Shown here: positions 34,501 to 44,962 of the stretch, in pieces
Numbering within the stretch: the first letter of the stretch is position 1
Layout of the letters: each line of letters opens with the position of its first letter
Assembly: GCA_964036045.1 (NCBI GenBank)
Contig: OZ038387.1
Span: forward strand, 20,227,348 to 20,291,347
DNA from: Eutreptiella sp. 'Long Island Sound 2002'
Taxonomy: Eukaryota; Euglenozoa; Euglenophyceae; Eutreptiales; Eutreptiaceae
Direction: 5' to 3'
Length of the DNA stretch: 64,000 nt
The notes under the pieces: generated by a model
What the model was told of the DNA's origin: nothing
Seen by the model: the letters and a program-made list of their open reading frames with translations, nothing else
Database searches by the model: none
Program-made: the position numbers and the translations under genes

Positions 34501-36845
34501 GGAGGTGTGGCAGACCCCTTGATCATGGCCACTGACGTTGTGGGGTGGACGATGAGGTTGTTGTGGGAGAGGTAGGAGACGGTCACGTCCAGTAAGTCGT
34601 TGGCCTGTTGGGTGACCGTTGGCCCGGGGTCCGGGGCATGGGGTTCGTGTGGGGTGTGCGCGACCGTGAGGTTGGTGTCGTCCGCGAGGCCCACCAGGGG
34701 GGAGAGGAGGGGGTAGGGTGCGTAGGCCGGGTAATCCTGCTCGATTGCGAGGGCCAGGGGGAGCGTCACTAAAAGGTACAGGAAGGGGCCCTCTGCTCCC
34801 CCTTGGGGGACCCCGCTGCCTGGCTCCAGGAAGGGGGTGAGGCCTGCTCCAGTGCGGACCGTGTATTTGCAGGTGCGGATGTAGCCGGAGGTGAAGTTGT
34901 AGAAGGGGAGGCCTAGGCGTTTCCACACCGCTTCTAGAAGGAGCCAGGGGGTGTTCGGGAAGGCTCCTTTGACGTCGAGGGAGGCGATGATGAGGTCCAC
35001 CGGGTCCATGTCTGCGATGGTGTCCTGGAGGAAGATGGCCTCGTGTGGGGACCGGCCTGGGATGGCCCCCCAGAGGCTTGCTGGTATGTGGGGGTCCAGG
35101 TGGGGGCGGATGCGGCGTAGGAGGATGGTCCAGACGATTTTGACCTCCGTGACCGCACAGACTATGGGGCGCCAGTTGTCCGGGTTTGCCCAGTCCCCTT
35201 TTTTGTAGAGGGGGCGGACAACGGTTGCCCAGTCTGGTGGCAGGGGGGTCCGCCCCGTGACAATGTCCCAGAGGCGGTGGGCGAGGATGCGGAGGAGGTG
35301 GGCGGGGAGGTGGTAGTATGCCTCTGCAGGGAGGCCGTCGTCGCCTGGGGTTTTGTGTTGCCGGAGACTGTGGATGGCCTTCCGGACTTCGTGAATGGTG
35401 AAGGGGCGTTTTTCCAGTTGCCTCCTCTGGGCGTGGTTGAAGACCCGAGGGAGGCGGTCGATTTTGGCCTGGGTGTCTGGGTCCAGTGTGTCTTGGGTGG
35501 GGGTGTGTTGCCGGAGGAAGCTGTCTTCGGTGGCTCAGAGCACTGTGGCTGGGTCGTTGCTGAGGGAGCCCTCCTCCTGCCGGACCGTGGTGATGGTGCG
35601 CCCGCCGTTGTCGGTCATGGCGTCGTTGAGGTGGCGGATGGCCTTGTAGGGGAGTTCATGTTGCGCATACCGTTCATGTTCCTGGGCGATACGCTGTTGC
35701 CTGTGGATGTGCCACCGCTGCAGGTCTGCCCTGATGTGGGCTATCCGTGTCCTGCAGTGGTGTATCCGGCGGCGGGTTTGGGGGGTGTCGGTGTGGAGGA
35801 GGGTCGCCAGTTGTTGCTTCGCATGCCAGAGGTCATGGAGCATGTCCCCCAGGGCCGTGGGTGGTTGGTCGTTGTCCGTGTGCAGGTGTTGCTGGAAGCC
35901 GCAGGCGACGGCGGCCGTGCGCATGGCTGTGAGTAGGTCGGTGGGGTCTGGTTGGATGCGCCGGGCGCGGTCTATGGCCCTGTGATATTGGGACCAGGCA
36001 TGCTTGTCATGCAGCGGGGGCATCTTCAGGGGGGGTGGTAGGCCTTGGTCCGCATCCTCTGGGGGGCTGGGGGGAAGGTTGGGGATGGTGAGGCGGATGT
36101 GCAGGGGGCTATGGCCTGTGGGTCCCAGCGGGAGGGGTCCATATCGGGCCTCCGCTCGGATTATGGTGGTGGGGTCGCCATAGCATACGTCGATGCGGGA
36201 TGGGCCGGCATCTGTTTGGTGGGGGAAGTGGGAAGGTTGGCCTTCGAGGTTGGCTGTCAGGTCCACGAGCCCCAGCATTTCGATGGTGTCGCGGACTGCT
36301 TGGTCCTGGGGTGTGGCCTGTCCCCCTCGGTCCGCTGGGGTGGGGGCGGCGTTCATGTCGCCGATGATGACTGTGGGGGCGAGCATGGCCATCTGGCGGT
36401 ATGCCTCGGCCAGGGCTTGGTGGAAGGGTTCCGTGGCTTCGCCGAAGAGCACGTGGGTGTTGATGGCGTTGAGTTGCCATCCGTCCCCGACGACCTCATA
36501 GACACCTAGCCTCCCTGGGACGCTGAGGTGGTGGACGAGGTGGACATGGATGCCGGTTTGGGCGTATAGGGGGGTCCCCTTGTGCCAGTGGCATTTGTAC
36601 GCTTTCTGGTCCGGGGTATATATGGGGGTGGTTTCCGGGGGGTCGTCGCGTTGTAGGCCTTGTTCCTTGAAGGTGAGGAGGTGGGGAACCCACCCCGGCC
36701 CCTGTGCCATCGGGAGCTCTTGGAGGGCGGTTGTGGCGTCCTTGGAGTATGTGACGGCCGGGTGGTTGAGGTCGAGGAGGTTGACGGTGGCCTCGGAGGG
36801 GGCGGGCCGGGGCTGTGAAGGCTTGTGCCCTCGGCCCTTGCCCCG
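31498..36845 (-). pseudogene. LINE ORF2: AP-like endonuclease, reverse transcriptase, RNase H
   Basis: The endonuclease comes first (36740-36080): LLTFKEQGL, VIIGDMNAAPTPADR, SRIDVCYG and GHSPLHI match the AP-endonuclease motifs. Reverse transcriptase follows (35450-34400): KTPGDDGLPAEAYY, KKGDWANPDNWRPI, SLDVKGAFPNT, GVPQGG and catalytic LADDTNL near 34675-34690. Then come a thumb/connector and RNase H (32760-32330) with FTDASGE, SSHGELGAM, VVDATVD and HRHQYRNGKVDN. Near 31950-31870 is a C-x-C..H..C finger. In-frame TGA codons at 35535-35537 and 33192-33194 break it, with no frame change around them. Near 31640-31690 the signal moves one frame and ends at TAA 31498-31500 (HYHAVHDRDVH). The protein would nick the target and copy the RNA there. 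Confidence 0.85.
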
Positions 36846-39800
36846 TCAGGGAGGGGGACTGGGGCTCGGGGACTTTTTGCCGGTTGGTGGGCGTTTGGGT
36901 AGGCGCGGCGGGGGGAGGCCTTGGCTCCACTCCGGGGGGAGCTCCCCAGTGTATTTGGTGCCTGTGTGGGCCTTGTTCTCTTCGGTGCGGAGCCGGATGG
37001 GGTGGGCGCTGGTGAGCTCCAGGGTGTAGCTTACTGGCTTGTCCGGGGCGCTGCTGCCTTGGTCTATCTCCTTTTGGCGGTGCCAGATCATCCGGATCTG
37101 TGGCCCCCCGTTGTCCCCCGGTTCCTTGAGGCGGTACTGGATCGTGCCCTCACACCAGATCGAGTCGCCTGTGTGGTCGTTGCGGAAGGGCTGTTGGACC
37201 TTCGCGCCTTTTTCGAATCCTGGGTACGCTTTGGGCGGGGGCGGTGCTGGTGGCGGGAGGGAGGATGATGAGGATGCCTGATCCGGGTGGGGCGATGGTA
37301 GTGATGGGAGGGAGGATGACGAGGATGCTTGGTCCGGGTGGGGCGGTGGTAATGGTGGGAGGGAGGATGACGAGGATGCTTGGTCTGGGTTCGCCGGCTG
37401 GGTCGGGTGGGACGCAGGGGGTCGGGAGGTCTCTGCTTTTCCGGCTTGGTTGGGGGCGGGTGCGCCCCTTTGTCGTCTCGCTCGCTTGGGCGGGACTGGA
37501 GGTAGCGGGGCTGGGGGGGCGTGGGGTTTGAAGAAGGGGTGCGTTGCTTGCTGGTCCGGATCCCTCAGTGGGGGTTCTGCCGGTGTTTGCATTTTCGCTT
37601 TCGCGTGGCTGCGTATGATGTCGGCGAGCTTGCGCACGGTCTCCGGGAAATCTGTTGGCCATGGCAGTGCGGCCGGGCTGTCGTCGAAGGGGTGGTGTAG
37701 GTGGTAGTTCCTCATGGCCTTGGCCTGCATGACCCAGGCCTCTGTGGGTTCCGGTGTGTCTGGGCCGTTGGGGGAGCCTTGAGCCCAGTAGAGTGCTGTG
37801 TGGAGGGCTTCCCAGGGGGCGCCTTCGCGGCCTGTGAGGGTGGTGGCCTGGAGGAGTCGCTGCTGGCCCCGTGGGGGGTCTTCCGGGTCTATTTCCGGGG
37901 TATAGGCCTGGGCCGCCATGAGGACTCCGTGTGCCCAGTGGAGCACCCACCGTTGGGCGTCCGCTTTGAGGATGTGGATGGCGGGTTGTTGGGGGGGCGT
38001 GTCCAGGGTGTCCCACGATGCGATGGCTGTTGCTATTCTGGAGGGCTGGAGGTGTGGGGTGGCCCTGCGGCTTAGGAGTTGATCGATGTGGAAGGGGGTG
38101 ACGGGATCTTTGGGGCCCTGCAATGGTGGGGGCATCGCTGGGATGGTTGTGGGGTCCCAGTGGCGTTCGTGGGCGGCGAGGGTGTACAGGGCGGCAGTGA
38201 TGATGTGGTGGGCTTGCCCCTCCAGGACGATGTGGCGCTCCGTGCCGAAGTCCTTTGGTAGGTGGGCTGCGGGGTGGACGGTGATGTGGGCTAGGGCGCG
38301 TTGGTGGGCCTTTCTTCCCCCGTCTGGCGCCTGTGTCCGTTTGTCCCCCGGGATGTGCTGGTGTTGGTTTTTTGGTGGGGGCGGTCCCAGGGCGAGGGAT
38401 TCTACACCGTGGAGGGGGATGGCGTGTTCCCTGGACCTGTTGGGCAGGATGTATATGCCCGGGTCTCCCGGTACGGTGCCCAGGTACATGTTGCCCGTGA
38501 TGGTGGGGGCCGGCAGCGGTTGGCGCAGGGGCGAGGTGCATGGGGTGGAGCAGGGCGGGTCATGGTGCTCACACCGGGGGTGGTCGATGCCGTACGGGGT
38601 GACGTGTACGGCGAAGGGTCCAACGGCGCGCTGGAGTTTGTGGGGTTGGATGTTGTGGAGGCACGCCACCGCCCGTGTGTGGGAGCGCCCTTCGCTGATC
38701 CACACGGCGTCTGCCCGCGACGCCGCTGGGTTCAGGCAGTCCGTGGTGATGCCTGTGATCGTGCGGTTGTGGGTGGTATCTGACACCCTGGCGGGCGGGG
38801 GCGCTGATGCGGGGGATGGTGTGGTCGTCGTGGAGGCTGCGGGCCTTGCGCCTCGCATCGTGTCGGTGCTGGGCCTCCTGGGCGGGGGTGTGCACACCTG
38901 TGTGTTTGGGCTTCTTGTTGGGGCGGTCTGCTGTGTGGAAGGGGGTGGGCCAGGAGGGGGCGTGGTGGAGGGTGGGGTGTGGGAGGTCCCCCCGTGTTGC
39001 CCATGTGTACAGGGTGGTCGCGGCGGCCCCTTCCGCCTGTATAGTGTATCGCTCGTCGTGTCGGCGACGGGTGACGAGGACGTTGGGGGCCGTCAGCTCA
39101 TACACCTGTGTGGTGTGGGGGAGGTGGCGGGTGACGGTGATCTTGGCGGCGTCGTTCTTGCCAGTGGTGGTGTGGGGGATGATGTAGTGGGTCGCCCATT
39201 CGTCCTGGGGGTGTGTTCCGTCGGGTCTAGCTTGAGTGGGGGCTGGAGCGGTTTCGGTGTTGGGGGCTTGTCTTGGGCCTTCGCGTGGGGCGCCACTTTG
39301 GTTTCGACCAGGTATTGTGGGCCCCAGGTTTCCGGGGCCCCTACCTGTGTGGCTGCCGCTGTTGCGGCTTGGAGGAGGGCGGTTGTGTTGGTGTCTAGAG
39401 GGGGGGTCCCCGGTTGGGGGGTGAGGGTGTCGTGGTCTTGGTATGCCCACCAAATGGTGTAGCCTCGTTGGGTGTTGCGGTGCGGGGTTTGGGTCTGGGC
39501 TTGCTGGATGGATAGGGCGGTCTTGATGTCCTCCGCTGCTCGTGGGTTTATGGGTGTGGCGTACGCCCATACTCCCGGGGCGTGTATGCGGTGTGGTGCT
39601 TGGCCTACTCCTCGTATCTGGTGTAGGGTGTGGTGGGTGCGTGTGAGCCCTAGGTGTTCTTGGAGGAGGTCCCCCCGGATGTCCTCCCACCGTTGCTGCC
39701 AGGTGTGTGTGTGGTCGTTGGGGGCGGGGTAGGTGATGACGATGGCTTGCCATGGGGTGGGGCCTGGATGTACCGTCATAGGTGCCGAGGATGCTTGCGG

Positions 39801-40950
39801 GGGTTACGGGGTCTCCCTCCGTGGGTGTGATCGTGGCATCGCCTTGGACGGTGATGAGGAGGTGGTGGCGGTCCGTCGGTAGTGCCCAGGTGGTGGTGGG
39901 CTCGGTGCTGGAGTGGAGGCGGATGGCCTGGAGCCCTGGTGTGATTTCGTCCCATCGGAGTGTGCCGTTGTGGACCGCCCATTCCCGTGGCAGGTCTCGA
40001 AACCCGTTTCGGTCCGGGGTGGTGCGGTGTTGTGGGGGGAGCTCCATTGTGGTGATGGGGTGGGTGAGGGGCTCTGTGCGGGGTTGGTCTTGTGTGGTTG
40101 GTGGTGATGGTGCCTGGGGCACCTCTTCGTCCAGTTGCTGTGGGGCTTTCGCCTCCTGGAGTTCTGCGCTGATGGTGGCGAAGACATCTGGGAGGGTGGG
40201 GGAGGCGGGGGGGTGGGGTGCCGGATCGTTCCAGGTGATGTGGTATTCCTCCGGGTTCTCGTGGCTTTGCTGTACGGTGATGGCGGCTGTGGCGTCGTCT
40301 TCAGGTGTCCATCGGTGTGGATTGTGGTCGAGGGGGTGGAGGGTGATGGTGTGGCGCTGTTTCCAGCTGTGGACCGCTAGGAGGGCATGGAGGCCCTGTC
40401 TAGTGTCCCCGGGCGGGCGGGGGTAGGTTTCGGCTGCTGCATCCAGGAAGGCGTCCGTGGTGCCTTTCCAGGTGTCCTCCCAGAGAAGGTCCCCCACTCT
40501 GCCCCACTCGTTGTCGTTCCTTTTCTCATGCTTCCACCCCTGGAGGGTCGCGTGGTCCTCAGGGAGGTCTCGTTGGATGGACTGGTAGTACTGCTCGGCG
40601 TCCATGGGGGCTAGGGTGCTGGCCAGTGTGGCGTAGATGTCCTTTGGGGGGGGGGGGGGGGGGGCAGTGGGGGCGTGGCGGCGCGGTCGGGGTCGGGCTC
40701 CTCTAGCTGATGTTCCGCGTTCTGGTCTGCGGTGGACGCGGGGGATATGGAGCGTGGTGGCATGGGGTGGTCGGGCTCTTGCGGTTCCGTGGGTTGCTGG
40801 TGGGCTTGTGGGCGCGGGGCCGTGGCTGCCAGTAGGTGTCGGATGGCCGGGAGGACGTCGTAGTTCTTTCCCAGCAGTGGGCTGGAGCGCACGCCCTGTC
40901 AGGGGAAGCGGGGGGGGGGGCGTGTTGCGGAGCGGTGTACGATAGGGTGG
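36846..40950 (-). pseudogene. LINE ORF1 region: unrecognised multi-part protein upstream of the endonuclease
   Basis: Protein-like sequence on the minus strand, in pieces that alternate between two frames: 40945-40665, 40645-39790, 39779-39240, 39230-38800 and 38780-36846. One frame change falls exactly at a 19-base C run (40646-40664). Recognisable but unassigned stretches include GKNYDVLPAIRHLLAA, MDAEQYYQSIQRDLPEDH, TPWQAIVITYPAPNDH and KAYPGFEKGAKVQQPF. The C-terminal part contains three 17-residue Ser/Pro repeats. The last piece stays in the ORF2 frame and is separated from it only by a TGA at 36846-36848 (PPP-stop-RGKGRG). The parts may be one long polyprotein or an ORF1 followed by ORF2. 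Function is unknown; by position it should be the RNA-binding, gag-like part. Confidence 0.5.
37255..37394 (-). repeat. 51-bp tandem repeat inside LINE ORF1
   Basis: Three copies (starts at 37255, 37306 and 37357, the last partial) encode HPDQASSSSSLPSLPSP and variants, 17 residues each. The unit keeps the reading frame. Confidence 0.85.
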
Positions 40951-43900
40951 GCGACGCCTGCGGGTGGTGGCGTGCTCGCTCTGCCGTTCCGTTCCCCGCG
41001 AGCCCTGACCCTGGGGGCCTGGTGGTGATGTTGGTGGTGAGGGTGGTGTGGGTGCCGGAGTGGATGATTGTGTCGCTGGCGGTTTTGTTGGCGAGGGTGG
41101 TATGGGCGTTTGCGTAGATGAGGTTGGTGTTTGGTTATGGTTGATGGTGGTTAGTTGGTGGGTCAGCTGTTGTCGCTGTCGTCGTCGCCGGTGGTGTTGG
41201 TGCCTCTGATGTCGCGGACACTGATGACGAGGTGATGGTTGGTGAGCATGGCGCGGGTGACGTATGGGCGTATGTGGTGTTGCCGGTGGTGTCGATGGTG
41301 AGGGTGTTGTTTCTGGTCGTTGGGGCGTTACGTTTGTGGGCCGGACGTGGCGGTGGTGGCGAGGGTGCTGTAGATGACGGGTGGTGTGGCCCACGTCGCC
41401 TCCGGTGGTGGAGGTGTGATAGGTGCCGCGGTGGCGTTGGCGACGGTGCGGTGCCGCGGGTGGTGTATTGGTTGTTGGTGGTGGAGATGTTCCTGGATTG
41501 TGGGTAGTCCCCGTCCGGCGGGGGTGGTGTTGGTGGTGTCGGTGTTCGTTGAGGCCGTTGGCGACGCCAGGGGTTCCTGGCGTCGCGCGGGGTGGTGGCG
41601 GTGCTGGTGAGTGTAGGCGGTGCCAGCGGCGGCGGTGCCATTGACGGCTCGGCCGGGTGTGCTGGTGCACATTTCGGGTGTAGGTGTGGTTCGGGTTGCG
41701 GCGTTGGTGGGTGGCGCCGACGGTGGGTGGCGTGACTGGTGGGTGGCAGCGGTAGTGGGGGTGTCGGTTGTTGGTGAGGCTGTCGTTGTCGGTGTTCCGG
41801 TTGGTGCTGGTGATGGTGTCGCTGGTTGTGCAGATGGTGGGGGGTGGGAAGGGGGACCCGTACCCTGGGGTTGTCGTGGCTTTCGGTCGACGGTGCTGTT
41901 TTCGTAGGTGTTCTTGAGAGTTGGCCGGGAGTGTTGTCGGCGATGCTCTGGCTGGTGCCGTTTGTGCGGGCTGTGTGGTTGTTGCGTCAGGGGTCGATGG
42001 CGTTGGTGACGGTGGTGTGTTGGGGGTTGGCGCTGGTGGTGGCAGTCCGATGGTGAGGGTGCCGGGGACGCTGGGTGGCTCCGCGTTGTTGGGTTTTCTC
42101 CTCGCCATTCCTGGCGGAGGGTGCTGCTGGTGTCGCTGGTGGTGAGGGTGTGGTGGTGTTGCTGTGGTGTTTTGTGCTGCTTCGGTGGTGGGGACCTATG
42201 GTTGATGTTGATGATGCTCCGGGTGATGTCAATGCGGTGGGTGTGATGGTGTGTCGTGTTGCTGTTTCTACCCTTGGCTGGGGGCCTGGTGGGTGGCGCT
42301 GGTGGCGTTTGTTCGCCAGCCGTGCTGGCGTCCTTGGTGTTGCCGTCGGTGGGGGCGCCCTAGGTGTTACTCTGTGCCGGGGTCGTGGTGGTGGTGATAG
42401 GGGTGTTGTGGGTGACGGTACCTCGGCTCGTCGTTGGTGGGGTTGGCGGTGGTGTGGATATTGCCGTGGGTGTTGGCGGCGTTGGTGCTGCCGACGGTGA
42501 GGGTGTCAGGGTGGTGGCTGGCGTTTCTCGTGGTGGTCTGATGGCGTGGGTGTTGTTGGTGTTGGTGCTGGGTGCCGCCTGCGTTTTGGTGTTCGGCGGT
42601 TCCGGGCGCGCCACTCGTGGCTGGTGTTTGGCTGGCTTGTGGTCCTGGTGGTGTCCGTTGTCTCTGGTGTTGGGATATTTCCGTCGGCTGTCCTTGGGTC
42701 TGTAGTGACAGGTGTTGCTTCGGTTGTGGTCGAGGGTGTCAATGCTGCGGGTGGGTGGCGGTGTCGCCCTGCTGCCGCTGTCGGTGGTGCCGGTGTTGGT
42801 GTTGGTGGGGGCGCCGCCGGGGGAGCTGTGAGTGTTGGCGTTCTGGGGTGTTGTAGGTGTTGCCCTGGTGGTGTTCTGACGGCGGAGGGGGGACCTCGCC
42901 ACTCCTGGCGGAGGTTCCCATGAGTGTCGCTGGCTGGTGGGTTGGCCTTGGCCCCCTCGGTGTCCTTGTTGCCGATGGTGTCGTACCGGGTGGTGTCGCC
43001 GTGGTGGCTGTCGTTGACGCTCCGGGTTGCTGTTGGTGAGGTCGCACTGTCGGTGGTGCCGTCGGTGATGCCGGTGGTGAGGTCGTTGCGGGCGTTGCTA
43101 TGGTTTACGGCGTCTCTGATGTTGTTGATGCTGCTGGTGGTTGGTGTGGGTCTCAGTGTGGGTTGTCAGTGGGCTGTGTTCGGGGGTGGGCGGTGGCTGG
43201 TTCCTGTGGCTCTGTCTGGGCGGGTGTGCAGTAGGTGGTGTGGGCTGCTGGTGATGCTGTTGGTGAGGGCGGTGCCACCGGTGGTGTGGGTGCCGCTGGT
43301 GACTGCGTGGTGGATGGCGCCCTGTGGTTGGTTTGGTGGCGGGGGTGTTGTTGTTGATGGGTCTTCGCCTCCTCTGGCCGGGGTTAATGGTTTGCTGGTT
43401 CACGGGCTATGGTGGCCTTGGTTTCCTCCGGCGGCAGAGGTTGCAGGTGGCGACGCTGATGGTGGGGTGATGCTGGCGATGGTGTGTTTGATGCTGTTGG
43501 CTTGGGTGATCTGGGCGTTGTTTCCGGTGTTGGTCGGTGCGTAGGCATTGCAGGCGATGGTGAGGACGGCGGTGCCGCCGGTGATGGTGATGGTGAGGGT
43601 GTTGTGTTGGCTTGATTGTTGGTGGTGTTGGCGTTTCCGGTGGTGTGGATGCAGCTGGTGGTGGTTCTGGGTGCGGGTCGGTGGGTGGCGCGGTTGCAAC
43701 GCCTTGGGTGTAACATGGTCGTTGGGTGGTGTCTTGTGTTGGTCTGTTGTTGGCGAGGGTGTCTCAGGCGTCGTGCTGGGTGCCGGGGTTGCTGGTGTTG
43801 CCGACGGCGTCCCCGTTGGTTCCGAGTGTTTCCGCTGGTGAGGGTGTTGTGGCGTTTGGTTTGGGTGTTGGCGGCGGTGCAGGTGTGGGTGTCGCAGTTC

Positions 43901-44962
43901 CTGGCCCTGGGTTTGGGCGTGGTTGGTTGGGTGTTGCTGGGTGTGGGCGCTCGCCACTCCTGGCTGAGGGCTCGGTGGCGTTCGTTCGCCAGCGGTGCTG
44001 GCGTCTTTGGTGACGCCGTTGGTGGGGGTGCCCTAGGTGTTACTTGGTGCCGGGGTCGTGGTGGTGGTGGTAGGGGTGTTGTAGGTGACGGCACCCTGGC
44101 CCGTCGTTGGTGGGGTTGGTGGTGGTGTGGATAGTGCCGTGGGTGTTGGCGGCGTTGGTGTTGCCGATGGTGAGGGTGCCATAGGTGATACTTGGTGGTT
44201 GGCGTGTGTCATGGTGGTCTGTTGGCGTGGGTGTTGTTGGTGTTGGTGATGGGCGCGGCCTGCGTTTGGGTGGTCGGCGGTTCCGGGCGTGCCACTCGTG
44301 GCTGCTGGTTGTTCGGTTCGTGGTCCTGGTGGGGTGGTACCGGTTGTTTCTGGTGTTGGGGAGGTTGGTGCTGTGGGTGGTTGGCAGTGGCGCTGTGTTG
44401 CCGCTGTCGGCGGTGTTGGTGACGGTGTTGGCAAGGGCGCCGCCGGGAGAGCTGTGGGCGATGTCGAAGGCGAGGGCGCTGTAGGTGATGCCCTGTAGGA
44501 TGGTGGTGTTCTGACGGTGAAGGTGGGACCTCGCCACTCCTGGTGGAGGTACCCATGGGTGTCGCTGGCTTGCGTGTTGGCCCCCTTGGTGTCGTTGATG
44601 TCGATGGTGTTGTACCGGGTGGTGTCGCCGTGGCGGCTGCCGTTGACGCTCTGGGTTGTTGTTGCTGAGGTCGCACTGTCGGTGGCGGTGTCGGTGATGC
44701 CGGTGGTGAGGTCGTTGCGGGCGTTGCTATGGTTTACGGCGTCTCTGATGTTGCTGATGCTGCTGGTGGTTGGTGTGGGTCTGTGTGTGGGTGGTCAGCG
44801 GCCTGTGTTCAGGGGTGGGCGGTGGCTGGTTTCTGTGGCTCTGTCTGGGAGGGTGTGCAGTAGGTGGTGTGGGCTGCTGGTGATGCTTTTGGTGTAGGTG
44901 GTGCAGGCGATGCCCCGGGTGGTGTCGTGGGTGAGGGTGGTGTTGGTGGCGCCGGTGGTGTG
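40951..44962 (-). repeat. LINE 5' region with long tandem repeats
   Basis: About 4 kb of G/T-rich (+) low-complexity DNA upstream of ORF1. The block 42290-43270 recurs at about 43960-44895, with a spacing of 1673 bp on its left side and 1630-1634 bp on its right side. This suggests a repeated promoter unit of about 1.65 kb, the second cut short at copy B pol. Short near-palindromes of the type CGCCACTCCTGGCG occur repeatedly (near 42100, 42608, 42897, 43951, 44288 and 44531). A Pro/Thr/His-rich frame crosses it but looks like translated repeat, not a gene. Confidence 0.65.

Larger units (their letters stand above)
25592..44962 (-). mobile_element. Long GC-rich non-LTR retrotransposon (LINE), about 19 kb
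   Basis: On the minus strand this runs from a repeat-rich 5' region through ORF1, ORF2 (endonuclease, reverse transcriptase, RNase H) and ORF3 to a long low-complexity C-terminal region and a GT-rich (+) 3' part. The 5' edge lies in copy B pol at the GGTGTCTTGG motif (44963). The 3' edge abuts the short element at 25591. No target duplication or terminal poly-A is visible. The base composition is far more G/T-biased on + than in the neighbours. The region could be one giant element or two elements in the same orientation. The overlap of the ORF2 stop with the ORF3 start favours one. Confidence 0.7.

Noticed and set aside
35535-35537. TGA reassigned to Trp in this genome
   Set aside because: Three TGA codons do replace Trp in gypsy pol, but the LINE TGA sites lie in contexts where Arg (CGA) fits better, and element C pol appears to end in TGA at the expected length. 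Mutation is the simpler explanation.
40951-42108. N-terminal extension of LINE ORF1 to 42108
   Set aside because: The open frame is translated low-complexity repeat (Pro/Thr/His). Protein-like sequence starts only near 40.9 kb.
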